A stretch of 18,407 nucleotides of DNA from CADEGZ01 sp035443705 (GTDB taxonomy: Bacteria > Pseudomonadota > Gammaproteobacteria > UBA6186 > Azoamicaceae). The first letter of the stretch is position 1. The number at the start of each line of letters is the position of its first letter. Both the position numbers and the translations under genes were made by a program. Positions 6,981 through 17,100 of this stretch are shown in pieces. The notes under the pieces were generated by a model, which did not search any database, was not told the DNA's origin, and saw only the letters and a program-made list of their open reading frames with translations. Where the stretch lies: assembly GCA_035443705.1 (NCBI GenBank), contig DAORSV010000029.1, forward strand, positions 1 to 18,407. The letters are read 5' to 3'.

Positions 6981-7835
6981 ATGGGTGATAATAATACACG
7001 ATTAGTAAGTACAATACGCGATGTTACACAAATTTATCTGTATGAAATTGCATCGAAATCCTTGTTATTTGCCGAGGAAGAAAAATCTTTAGCACGAAAA
7101 TTACAAGCGGGCGACACGATAGCACGAAAAAAGATGATAGAAGCTAATTTACGTTTAGTTGTAAAAATTGCGCATCGCTATCGACATCGTGGGGTCTCAT
7201 TTTCCGATTTAATTGAAGAAGGAAATTTAGGCTTAATTCATGCGGTTGAAAAATTTGATCCGGAACGTGGGTTTCGTTTTTCAACTTACGCAACTTGGTG
7301 GATCCGCCAGGCTATTGATCGCGCTGTCATGAATCAAGCACGTATGGTACGGTTACCGATACATATCATAAAAGATATTAACAGTTGCTTTAAGGTTGTA
7401 AAAGAATTTGCCTCTGAAAAGAGTTATTTTCCAACTCAAGAAGAAATTGCCAAGGAAATGGATCGTTCATCAGAAAATATTAGCGAGATGTTTTTATTGT
7501 TTGAAGGGCGGCAATCTGCTGACATATCAAAAGCAATGGATTTTGACCACGATTTTATTGAGACTCTGCCGGATGAATCTGCTGAAGACCCGATAGATCA
7601 GCTGGAAAAACAAAGACTGAAGAATTATATTGTTTCCTGGTTAAAACAATTGCCGCAGAAATATAAAGATGTGATTGTCAGGCGATTTGGGCTACTAGGA
7701 CATGAACCTGCTACTTTAGAAGCGGTTGGTGTTGAAGTGGGTATAACCCGCGAACGCGTACGACAGATCCAAACGGAGGCGCTGAAGCGCCTCAGGCGGT
7801 TGCTGGAAAAGGAAGGCTATGAGAATAAAAAATAA
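6981..7835 (+). CDS. rpoS: RNA polymerase sigma factor RpoS (sigma-38 type)
   Basis: RpoS directs RNA polymerase to stationary-phase and stress promoters. In Coxiella and Legionella its counterpart controls the developmental or transmissive phase. Region 1.2 (DVTQIYLYEI), region 2 (MIEANLRLVVKIAHRYRHRG, LIEEGNLGLIHAVEKFDPER, FRFSTYATWWIRQAIDRAV), region 3 (MVRLPIHIIKDIN onward) and region 4.2 (TLEAVGVEVGITRERVRQIQ) are all intact. It is closest in pattern to RpoS rather than RpoD or RpoH: it has no long region 1.1 and shows the LRLVVKIA...RPLI/RLPIH spacing. The ATG at 6981 follows GAGGTG (6971-6976) and gives 284 residues. An in-frame ATG at 6960 would give 291 with a poorer site. E. coli RpoS has 330. 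No nlpD precedes it, unlike the usual enteric arrangement. Confidence 0.93.
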   Translation: MGDNNTRLVSTIRDVTQIYLYEIASKSLLFAEEEKSLARKLQAGDTIARKKMIEANLRLVVKIAHRYRHRGVSFSDLIEEGNLGLIHAVEKFDPERGFRFSTYATWWIRQAIDRAVMNQARMVRLPIHIIKDINSCFKVVKEFASEKSYFPTQEEIAKEMDRSSENISEMFLLFEGRQSADISKAMDFDHDFIETLPDESAEDPIDQLEKQRLKNYIVSWLKQLPQKYKDVIVRRFGLLGHEPATLEAVGVEVGITRERVRQIQTEALKRLRRLLEKEGYENKK

Positions 7836-7924
7836 TTTTAAACAGAGTGAGTTGACTGGAATAAAAAAATACAAGTACTTTAGGAACGAGGGAGTGTCAT
7901 TATTGCGAGAAGGAATTTCCAAAC

Positions 7925-8119
7925 ATGTCGACTGCTGATGACGAAAAAAAACGCGAGGAGAGAGCGCGTGCGGATGCACTCCGGGCTGCAATTATAGCAC
8001 GACGGCAGCGAGAAAGGGAGGAAGCTTATCTAGGGTGGGCACGAACACAGCAGCCGCAACCGAGAGAAGAACAAAAACGGGGAAATAAAAAAAAATCAAT
8101 TTCATGTAGAATATTATAA
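7925..8119 (+). CDS. Small charged protein with a polybasic CaaX-like C terminus
   Basis: I do not recognise a family. The 64-residue product is mostly a predicted charged helix (DDEKKREERARADALRAAII, then RRQREREEAYLGW), followed by a Gln/Pro linker (TQQPQPREEQ) and a basic tail, KRGNKKKSISCRIL. The final Cys61-Arg62-Ile63-Leu64 has the form of a CaaX box (X = Leu favours geranylgeranylation), and the lysines just before it mimic the polybasic region of Ras/Rap/Rac proteins. AAGGAA at 7910-7915 is a plausible ribosome binding site. A TTGACT at 7852-7857 could be a -35, with only a weak TACTTT at 7876-7881. No signal peptide or membrane helix is visible. It could also be a chance ORF, but length, start context and composition favour a real gene. 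Confidence 0.55.
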   Translation: MSTADDEKKREERARADALRAAIIARRQREREEAYLGWARTQQPQPREEQKRGNKKKSISCRIL

Positions 8120-8163
8120 GATTCGAGTCGTGCCATTTTTGAAATATAAAAAATCAAATTAGA

Positions 8164-8171
8164 GCTATACT
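8164..8171 (+). promoter_or_regulatory. RpoS-type extended -10 element
   Basis: GCTATACT matches the first eight positions of the sigma-38 consensus KCTAYRCTTAA, including the C just before the TATACT hexamer. No good -35 lies 17 bases upstream, which RpoS promoters tolerate. A start point near 8178 would give a leader of about 33 bases with a good Shine-Dalgarno (AGGGG, 8198-8202) and an ATG at 8211. The rpoS gene is about 330 bases upstream. Confidence 0.35.
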
Positions 8172-8210
8172 GGTGTTAAAGTATGTCCTAAAAAGATAGG
8201 GGATAAGACA

Positions 8211-8273
8211 ATGGAGCATAAAGATAAGGTTAAAGTTGAAATGAAAGCGGGTCTCGAAGAAAAAAAACGGTAG
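8211..8273 (+). CDS. Tiny ORF interrupted at an A8 tract (20 aa, or 34 aa if slipped)
   Basis: An ATG eight bases after AGGGG opens a 20-codon frame, MEHKDKVKVEMKAGLEEKKR, that stops at TAG 8271-8273, directly after a run of eight A (8260-8267). One extra A in that run would continue the frame as TVEETGLEAFKGMLS to TAA 8312-8314, a 34-residue amphipathic, charged peptide. Possibilities are transcriptional slippage on the A tract, a recently broken gene, a homopolymer sequencing error, or no gene at all. I recognise no family. It lies 81 bases before the giant locus. Confidence 0.35.
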   Translation: MEHKDKVKVEMKAGLEEKKR

Positions 8274-8354
8274 AAGAGACAGGTCTTGAAGCATTTAAGG
8301 GTATGTTATCTTAATTTTCCTGTATTCACTAGATTTTTTGGAGATTAAATAGTT

Positions 8355-11126
8355 ATGTATTCTGGTAGCGATAAAAAACTTAAAAAAGAAGAACCGGGTA
8401 TAAGAGCTAAATGTACAGAAAGCGCTATAAAAGAACTTTTAGCAACATTAGAGCGCACAAGTAATCCAGAGCGAAAAGAACATGAAGAAGATCTAAAGCG
8501 GCGCATACTATTTTTTTCCAGAAAAGATATAATGCTTCTGAAACCGAAGAGCAACCTTTCTATCTTGGTTTGGTGCTACTTCATAAAAAATAATAAAACA
8601 ATGGATGATATAAAAGTATTTCTCGACAGTAAGCCTGAGCATTTTTCTAATTTTTGTGTGCTAGGCTTGGAAAGCTGTTACAGAAAAACTGATTCTAGAG
8701 ATGAGGATGCATTACTTCAAGATAAAAACAAATATGACATGTTGAATTTTTTCTTACAAAACGTATCAGTACTAGAAGGCTTAGATAATGACGCTGCAAT
8801 TACATTGATTCAATATTGCCTTTCTAATAAGCCTGCTGATTTTATTATTAGCATGTTACAAAATTTAAAAATAAAAAAATATCCGGAGATCAGTAAATTA
8901 GTAGGGTGCATATTAGAAAATGTATTGATTTTTCCTGAGAAAAAACCTCAAGACTTTAAAAAGTTTTCAAAAGAATTCGTTGATACCATTTCGAGTAGTT
9001 TGAATGGCAGAGATAATACAGCACAATCTTGGATCTTATCCGTTGCTTTTGTTATGTGTGCAGCGCATGATTTAGAAGGTGAAAAGCCAGATACCTTAAA
9101 GTCCTTATTGAATATTGCCAAAGGCAAAGGTATTCGTATTGACAAAGCCATTTTTATAAAACTGTATGAGAAAATACGAGCGCCTCAAAATCCTAAGCGC
9201 GCGCATTCTATAGAGCCTAGTCCTGAGAAACCTCTCCCCAGAAATCCGCAATGGATTTTGGATATTGCCCGAGAATACCTTGAGGCACCATTGTTCACCT
9301 TGACAGATATGATAGACAGGGGTGACGCAGCCGTAGTGCTCGAATTTCTTGAAGGAGGTTTTTTAGAACAAGAACCTGAAAAAACACACTTACTGAATTT
9401 AGTTGTAAAATCAGACAAGATATCTCCTCAAGATAAAAATAATATTGTAGATGCAATGATTAAAAAAGGGTTAATGTTCGATTCAAAAACACTTGCCGAC
9501 TTGATTGATATTGCTTTGAAACGTTCCCAAAAAAATAATCAGGAATTTGCGGTATTTGAAAATCTATTGTCTAAAGGGCCAATAGAGGATGTGCTTCAGA
9601 TTTTGACTTCATTAGAAGCCTTGCAAATAAGTGTACGATTATTTGCACAACTTCAAAATGATGCTGAATTATCTGGTTCGGATTTGCAAGGTCAAAAGAA
9701 CATGTGGCCTGTAGTTAAGCACCTAAAAATATTGTTTTCTATTTTTGCTAATAGAGATATCGCATTCTTAGATAATGAAAAAATAAAATCGTTTCACCAT
9801 TTGTTAGATAGTTATAAAAAAGTTGGAGAGATTATTGTCCAAAGTCAAGGTGAATTTTGTAACCTTAATCGAGACTACGACCGTGGAACCATACAATCGT
9901 GCAAGCGAAGTTATGCAGAAAAAATAGTTGCATTAATGGATACAGATTCAACAGATAAAATCTTATTACCTTTGGGATGGCGTAGCCACAATGAAAAATC
10001 GGGTCATGCGATGTTGTTAGGCATTGAAAAAATGCCAAATAAAAAATATAGAGTCATTATTTTTAATACAGGTGATGGTTTAGAATATCATGCACATAAA
10101 ACCGTTGGTAATAAAGAAAAATATTGTCCCGTACGTGTTTTTGAAGAGCTCAATCAAACAGATGTTATTGAGTGCATTTCAAATAGTGTGGTAGCCCAAG
10201 AAGCAGAACTTTTTGTTCGAGGTGTTGATGGTGATAATTTCAATAAAAAGGCACTATATTACGCATTTGAAAAATTTTCAGAAAAAGAAACCAATTTTCC
10301 TTTTGTGACGCCTCAGCGTAGCGGGAGCTGTACAGCCAAGATATTTTCTCCACTAGAAAGATGGGTTTTTGGCGAACAGTTTAGTGCCTATAAATATTTA
10401 ATCAAAGCATGCACAAATGAATATTACTTAAAACAAATACGTCATAAAATATCAAAAAGTGAGTTTCCCACAGCAGATGAATTAAAGCAAGTAGAGTACA
10501 GCCTTAGAAATTTTGCACGTTTTTTGGTTAAATTAAAAACAACTCATGTTATTCCGTTAGAAGATTTGGAGAAGAGCTCTAAAAAAGTGATGAAAGATAT
10601 CGCGTTTGTAGAGCAGTATAATATAGAAGGACAAGCACGCATATATCAGGAAAATAAAAAAAACGTTCTGTTTGAAATAAAACCCGATCATCAGGCCATA
10701 CCTTATATTGACAAATTTGCAGCTGAATTTAAGTATAGCGAAACAGTGTCGGGTTCTACATCGGCTGTATTGCCATTAGATTTTTGCAATATTTCTGTAT
10801 TATCTCATGTAGATCTCGGTAAAGAAATTGAAAAAATAAAAAAGCATCAAGACAATAATCTACATCAAGCATCAAAAATAATGCTTGAAGACTTATTGCA
10901 AAAAATAGTCATGGGTAAGATTAAAATTGATTCGAAAAATGACAAGGAATCTGTTGAAATTATAAAACATATCAACAATCTTCTTGCGTTGCATAGAACA
11001 GCTTATAATGCTTGCGAGATCAGAGAGAAATTAGTAGTAAAACCGCTCTTTTTAGTATGGCAGCACTGTCTGTGGCCTATAAAGTGGTGCTTGAAAACAA
11101 TTTTAGTAAAGAAAAAAATTCATTAA
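8355..11126 (+). CDS. Giant locus, N-terminal part: helical protein with cysteine-peptidase-like motifs
   Basis: This is a 923-residue protein that I cannot assign with certainty. Residues 1 to about 500 look all-helical, without a clear repeat consensus. A more conserved-looking block follows: GWRSHNEKSGHAM (His551), FNTGDGLEYH (Asn571, Asp574, His579) and TPQRSGSCTAK (Gln654, Cys659). The order His, Asn/Asp, Gln-x4-Cys resembles papain-like and Ulp1/YopJ-type (clan CE) cysteine peptidases, some of which act on ubiquitin-like proteins; this is inference. GGAG at 8340-8343 is eleven bases from the ATG. The last 30 or so residues (three Trp and two Cys within 14 residues) look out of frame, and the next ORF overlaps by 115 bases in the frame reached by one extra base. 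The intact protein is therefore probably this part fused to the next. No signal peptide is seen. Confidence 0.8.
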   Translation: MYSGSDKKLKKEEPGIRAKCTESAIKELLATLERTSNPERKEHEEDLKRRILFFSRKDIMLLKPKSNLSILVWCYFIKNNKTMDDIKVFLDSKPEHFSNFCVLGLESCYRKTDSRDEDALLQDKNKYDMLNFFLQNVSVLEGLDNDAAITLIQYCLSNKPADFIISMLQNLKIKKYPEISKLVGCILENVLIFPEKKPQDFKKFSKEFVDTISSSLNGRDNTAQSWILSVAFVMCAAHDLEGEKPDTLKSLLNIAKGKGIRIDKAIFIKLYEKIRAPQNPKRAHSIEPSPEKPLPRNPQWILDIAREYLEAPLFTLTDMIDRGDAAVVLEFLEGGFLEQEPEKTHLLNLVVKSDKISPQDKNNIVDAMIKKGLMFDSKTLADLIDIALKRSQKNNQEFAVFENLLSKGPIEDVLQILTSLEALQISVRLFAQLQNDAELSGSDLQGQKNMWPVVKHLKILFSIFANRDIAFLDNEKIKSFHHLLDSYKKVGEIIVQSQGEFCNLNRDYDRGTIQSCKRSYAEKIVALMDTDSTDKILLPLGWRSHNEKSGHAMLLGIEKMPNKKYRVIIFNTGDGLEYHAHKTVGNKEKYCPVRVFEELNQTDVIECISNSVVAQEAELFVRGVDGDNFNKKALYYAFEKFSEKETNFPFVTPQRSGSCTAKIFSPLERWVFGEQFSAYKYLIKACTNEYYLKQIRHKISKSEFPTADELKQVEYSLRNFARFLVKLKTTHVIPLEDLEKSSKKVMKDIAFVEQYNIEGQARIYQENKKNVLFEIKPDHQAIPYIDKFAAEFKYSETVSGSTSAVLPLDFCNISVLSHVDLGKEIEKIKKHQDNNLHQASKIMLEDLLQKIVMGKIKIDSKNDKESVEIIKHINNLLALHRTAYNACEIREKLVVKPLFLVWQHCLWPIKWCLKTILVKKKIH
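11009..11126 (+). other. Frame-switch interval between the two parts of the giant locus
   Basis: The second frame is closed by TAA at 11006-11008 and the first ends at TAA 11124-11126, so any fusion must switch frame here. The needed change equals one extra base (a -1 shift). The second-frame reading (ISSKTALFSMAALSVAYKVV) looks like normal protein from the start of the interval, while the first-frame reading is rich in Trp and Cys, so a switch near 11012-11040 fits best. An A7 tract at 11112-11118 is the most slippage-prone site. No canonical X XXY YYZ heptamer is present in the correct frame there. Confidence 0.6.
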
Positions 11127-14100
11127 GTGTTTTACATGCTTTTGACATGAACAAAAAAATGAAAATTTTTAAAGATATTTTTAAACGATTGGCAGTAGAT
11201 TCTGTCTTTTTTCATGCCAATAGCCCAGAATTTTACCCAGTCTTACAAGTCATAGAATCAAATCTTTTATTGTTGAATGAAAAAAATATCCATGAATATC
11301 AATATATTTCAAAAAAATATACCCAGCTTGCTCAAGTTATGGAAATTTTAGCAGATGAAGCATATCAAAGTAAAATAAGCGAACATGAAAGAAAACTAAG
11401 AGGACGAATACCACAACTTTTGGAAATGCCAGAACACTTAAACGAAAACGAGAAATGTCAATTAATTCGAAAATTTTTTAATAATGCAGAATATTTTGAA
11501 AAAAAAATCTTCTCGCTTAAAGATAATGGAAAAATTAATTATGAGGTGTCCCAAAAAGCGATTCAAGAACTTGAAGATTTAAAAACAGACGACGCGCTCG
11601 CTAAAGAATTGTTTGAAACAACGGATTGCTTGGAAAATCGAGCCGAAGACAGCGTCAGAGCAGATACGTATGATAGAGTGTTGCCATTTCGATATCGAGA
11701 TGCTGCTTTTAATTCTGCGGTTGTTCAATTTATTTTGCATAGGGGATATAGCGCAACGCAGGAAAGGAATTTGGATGAAGATATTCGTGAAACCGATCCT
11801 AATAAGCTTCAAGAATTATTAAGCTCATCTATTGTGGAAAAAACATTTTCAAAAAAAGAAATTGCCATTGTTCAACGTTTAATGAGTGCGCGCATCGATA
11901 AAGAAAACCAAATTTTTTCGACGCTTGAATTTTTTAAAAACAATATAGCATTGTTGTTAAATGGCGAATATCAAGTCCTATTAAACTGTTTTTTATTTGA
12001 GCCGGGGTTGCTCCCAAAAGAATTAGCCACCAACAAAAACTTAAAAACACAAATAGTCTCTTTTTTGAATGCAGCTATTTTAAAGCATAGAAGCGATTTA
12101 AGTCTATTATCATCAGGTGCCTTTTTGTATGAAGTAGCTTCTTTTTTAGAAACATTTATGTTTGATCCTGAGGCAAAAGGCCAAAATGAGATAGAACAAT
12201 TATTGACTCAAATCCCTAACGAATTGAAAAAATTCCAACAGCTCGAACAAGCAGAGCTTTTAACAGAAGAACAAGCGTTAGCCTATGGTCGCTTATCTAA
12301 AGTTTATCTTTTAGAAAAGCTTAAAGGTTTTAAAAAAGGAAGCTTGTTAGAATCCGAATTGTATGAGCTCTACGCTGCTTATATTAAAGCAAATCAACTT
12401 GCCTTAAAGTTACCATTAATCAATGAATCCACTAAAGAATTAGATGCTAAAATTTCAGAAATATTCGCTTTTTGTGAGATTAATTTAGAGAAAAAATTTA
12501 AAGAAGAAAATTTTAAAAATAAAATATTAGCACATATTGTAGAAACATCAGTACCCACATGGAAGCTTAAGAATAAATTTTCAGGGGAATTTCCTGTTTT
12601 TAACGCTATGGATGTTAATGGAGAAGCCGTAAGCATTGACTTAAAGACAGGTAGATGTTTAAAAAAATCTTTAGAAGCCGGGTATATCCCTGAAAAAATA
12701 CGAAGGAGTTCGTTTTTTACCGAAAAATTTGGTGATATAAATCCGTCCGCCTTGATTTCAGTGACAGAAGGTAGTTTTGAGTTTAAAGCAAATGGATATG
12801 AACGAAAATTATTAACAAAGTCCATGCGCGTTTTAACAAAAATAAATGATATATGGTGTCAAGAACGTATACATATTAAAGATATTCCTCGTTCTATTCA
12901 AGAGAACTATTTTATATTTGATTCTGATCAAACATCATTTTTTGAAGCAAAAGATAAAAAAGACATTTTTGGCTTATGTGCCAAGGTTGAGCCAGATGGC
13001 CAAAAAGTATTGTATTTAACCGAGTCTGGTGTGCCAACGACCTATAGATTACAAAGTCATCAGCGTCGATATAAAAATATAGAGAGCAATGAGTCTGCTA
13101 TTTTGATTCGGCACTTAATGGCTTTTGTAGATAGGGAAGATATTGAAATATACGATAACACAACACTCAGTGCTGACAATGTTGAGCCGCCGATGCAAAT
13201 AAAAATACCGGCGTATCAGCTGCATTTTATTTGCAAAAAATATCCAGATAGTGAAACGGGAAAATGGCATTTGTTTTTAAAAGACAAACCCAATTATCGT
13301 TTGATTTTAGATATACCAAAGCCAAGCGTGATTAAAGATTTTTCTTATTGGCTGCCTTTTGAGGATGTTAATAGTGACCCTAAAGAAATGTATGGATTAT
13401 TTCCGATCAGAAAGTTTAATGGCGAAGTTGGAGGTAATATAAATAACTTGCCTTCTTTTTTTACACAACGTTCTATGAATAAATATTGCTATGACGAAAA
13501 AGTTAAAAAAAATAAAGCGAGAAAATATTTATTTTGCAAAATAAAACCCGAGAAAAATAAACTAATCCCCGAATCAGGAGCAGGATTAATTTATTTGGCG
13601 TATGTTAATTTGTATCAAGGGGATCCATTTGCTGCTTATAAATTGCTGACCAGTGGACAAAAAGACACAGTTTTATTAGGCACAGCCCAAGAGTTAGAAT
13701 GGTTACAAACTATCATTTTTAATGATGAAGATATTCAAGAAGTATTTCAACGACCTGAAAATGTATCTGTAAAGCTGCAAGCCATTTATTTGTTCATTCA
13801 AAATCATCTAATGCAAAATCCCGAATTATTGGCATATGAATTAAAAAATAAAAGTTTTTGTAATATTTTTATTCAATCCATGTGCCAATATTTTCAAGTA
13901 TTAAATCATGTGCCTAAATCGTTAAGGTTATCAGAAGCTGTTGAATTAACACTTTTAAATTTTATAAATAATAGCAATAAATTATCATTTGAAATGCCAT
14001 CTGATTTCCATGTTCAGTATCAAGATTTGTTGAAAACAAAAAAAGCACAGAATGTAGGTTGGTCATTATTAGAACACAATAAGGTTGAAGAAGCAGAAAT

Positions 14101-17100
14101 ATTAAGACAAAGCCGTACCAATGTACAAGGTGATTTTGATAATTTTTTGGGAGCTCTTAACAGAGCTTTAGAAACAGAAAAATTACTAGATCGAGAAATT
14201 GTGCATACTCCTTATAAATTTTCTATCGAAAAAAAACCGCATGAAACAGCTAATAATACCTTGTCAGTGCTTTATGGATTGCCGTCTCACCACGCAGATA
14301 TAGAAGATGAAAAAGAAGCTCAAGATTTTATAAGTCAAGATGATTTAAAAAAGGGTAACGTCAAAAATAATGTAGAAAAAAAATTTCGTACATTTTGCGA
14401 CGATATCTTAAAGCCATTTTTGGAAAAAACAGCTTTTGAAGATGATAAAGAAGCTCAACAAAAAGAGCAAAAAACTTTGCTTTGGCAGTTTGAGGATGAT
14501 TTAGATTTACAAAAAAACGAACTAGATAAATTGAAAAGAGAAATGCTAACGTACGCAAACAAACAGTTAAATCTTGAAAAAAATACAATGCGCTTGCTAG
14601 GCAAAAGCCTTCATAAAATGACCATGCAGGATTTGTTGGCGCTCTTTTTAAAAAATAATATAGGCGATTATCATACAGAAACACTATTACCCATGGATGA
14701 AAATCGTTTTTTACACCAAATGATGTATACCTATCTTTTAAGGAAAAGCCATTACAATCGTTTAAAAAAGGTACGCAAAGATTTATTGGCGTGGAAGGTT
14801 AATCCAAAAGATAGCCAATCCCTGTATGATTTAGGTGCACATTTATATGCGAAACGACATTACGAACCACATGAAGACCCTGATCTTTTAGTGCTCGAAC
14901 GATACGAAAATATTTTATTGCGCGAAGAACAAGTGATTATCTTAAAAAGTCTTTTAGTGAACGACAGTGCTGAGACTAAAAATAAAATTATTCAACTAAT
15001 TATGGGAGGAGGCAAGTCAAAAGTTATTGCGCCTTTATTAATGCGCTTAAATGCGGATGAAAATACGCTTGCTGTCTATAGGGTGCCAGCGGCCTTATTT
15101 GAAACAACGTTGGCCGATCTAAAGCGAACGTATAAAAAATTGTTTGAAAAAGATGTGATTCCTTTTAAATTTTCGAGAGCCGAGCCTTACTCTTCAGTCT
15201 ATTTGAAAAATTTGTTTGATCAATTTCTAGAGTGTATGCGCCAGAAAAATTGTATACTTTCTATGGGCAATGCGATGCGTTCCTTGGGGTTGAAATACTA
15301 TGATTTATTAACATTATTAAAACAAGAACCAGAGAATGACGAATTATGGAAACAGTTAGAATGGGTTGAAGAATTGTTGGCTTTGCTTAAACAAAAATCC
15401 TATGTTTTGATTGATGAAGCCGATTCTGAATTAAATATTGAAGAGGAATTAAATTATCCTTACGGCGAAGAAAAAGGCTTGGATCCTGCATTCAACAGTG
15501 CAATATTAGATTTACATGAGCTATTAGATAGAGAAATTAAAGCCAAAAACGATCAGCCTTTAAAAAATTTGCCTGAGCTTGCCTTAATGCAAAATAATAG
15601 TGTTTTGAAAAAAATGCTTGACAAATTTAAGATGAATATGACGGTTAATGAAAAAGAAGAAACAGATAAAAAAATAGTACAGTACTTACGAAATTCATCT
15701 GATGGATCCGTGCACGCATTTGTTGAAAGGTTATCTGAAGATATCAGAGATATCCTGGCTATTTATCGCTATGAGATTCATTATTCATTACCTGTTGCAT
15801 TGCAAAAACGTGTTGATGAGCATTTTGGTAAAACGAAAATCATTAAAGATCTTTGGGATCCTGTAGATGAAATTCCCATTCCCTACGTGGCAAGCCAAAC
15901 ACCTAAAGAAGGTTCACGATTTGTTAATGTTTACACAGCGGTAAATAATACGATACGTTTGCAAAGTGCATACGGGATCTCATTATCTACCTTTATGCAA
16001 ATGATTAAAAATTTTCAAGGTGCAGCAGAAGAAGAGTTTTCTAATCAAAAAACACGTAATATTTTAACGATTAATGACACAAGTGCTGCCAAGGAGTTTA
16101 GTGAAATAACAGGATTACAGATTTTACTAAGAGATATTCAACTTGACGATAAACCCATGTTAGAAGGACTTTTAAAGCGCGTTTCTAAAAAACAATTGAT
16201 TGTGCGTTATGCGCTAGAAAAAATTATTTTACCGGCAGTAAAAACACATGAAAAAATTTTAAATATGAATGCCATTCAAGAAATAGATTTGTATAACCAT
16301 GTAGATTTGATGTCGGGAACATTGGCGAACTGGAGAACGTTTCACGGAGATTTGCATTTAGATGAAAAAAATTGTGTAGGAATTGATGGAAAAACAATTG
16401 ACTTACTCTTAACGAAAAATCTCAATCTATTACCTGCTACAGGAACGACTGTGGAAGCATTGGTAGGAAACCATTTCGCATCTGTGCTCGAGGCTCCATC
16501 TAGATTGCATGCTATTATAGATACGGGTGCATTGTTTAATGATTTTAATAATGAGGTGGTGGCACGCGCGATTGCGCTAAAGCTTGCTCATGCAAATTCC
16601 TTAAATCCACAGAATACAATAGACCATGTTTTATTTTACAATCAAAATAATATTTTATGTGCGCTTTCAGTTGCGAGTCCAGAAGAGCCCATTAAAGAAT
16701 TGGGTTCGAGCAATCCGGTTGTGCTTAAACAATTGTTGGGTTGTGATTCTGACAAATATTTTACTTATTATGATCAGAATCACACACGCGGAACAGATAT
16801 CAGACAAGCCACTTATGCACATGCGGTTATGTCTGTTAATAAAAAAACAGAATTAAAAGATGTGCTACAAGGTGTTATGCGAATGCGTCAATTTTCACAA
16901 GCGCAAACCATTGATATTATTTTGCCGCCCGAAATAATCCAATGGCTTCCCGAAAAAAACATGAAAGGTATTTTAGATTTTACACGTAAAAATCAAGAAG
17001 AGACTTTGGTAAGACAACATTATGTTGCAACGCTTAAAAAAATTCATGAGGTATTTAAAAAAGACTTGGATGGAAGACTTAAAAACAAAACATTAACACG

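Noticed and set aside
7776..7793. Perfect 8-bp GC-rich hairpin (GAGGCGCT/AGCGCCTC) inside rpoS
   Set aside because: It lies in codons for the conserved EALKRL of region 4.2, a peptide whose back-translation is naturally close to palindromic, so it needs no regulatory explanation.
8120..8136. GATTCGAGTC...CCA resembling a tRNA T-loop and 3' end, a possible att remnant
   Set aside because: The flanking bases do not pair into a T stem or acceptor stem, and the sequence does not match the tRNA-Arg 3' end at 18353-18407.
11112..11118. A7 tract as a canonical -1 ribosomal frameshift site
   Set aside because: In the zero frame it reads G AAA AAA ATT, which does not fit the X XXY YYZ slippery heptamer, and I saw no convincing downstream stem-loop. 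Polymerase slippage or a mutation upstream remains possible.
12394..12825. Minus-strand open frame of 143 codons inside the giant gene
   Set aside because: It is a shadow of the coding strand in A+T-rich DNA, with no start context or family resemblance.
14310..14460. Two similar stretches encoding ED(E/D)KEAQ, considered as an internal repeat
   Set aside because: They are only seven residues, of low complexity and highly charged, with no extended similarity around them.
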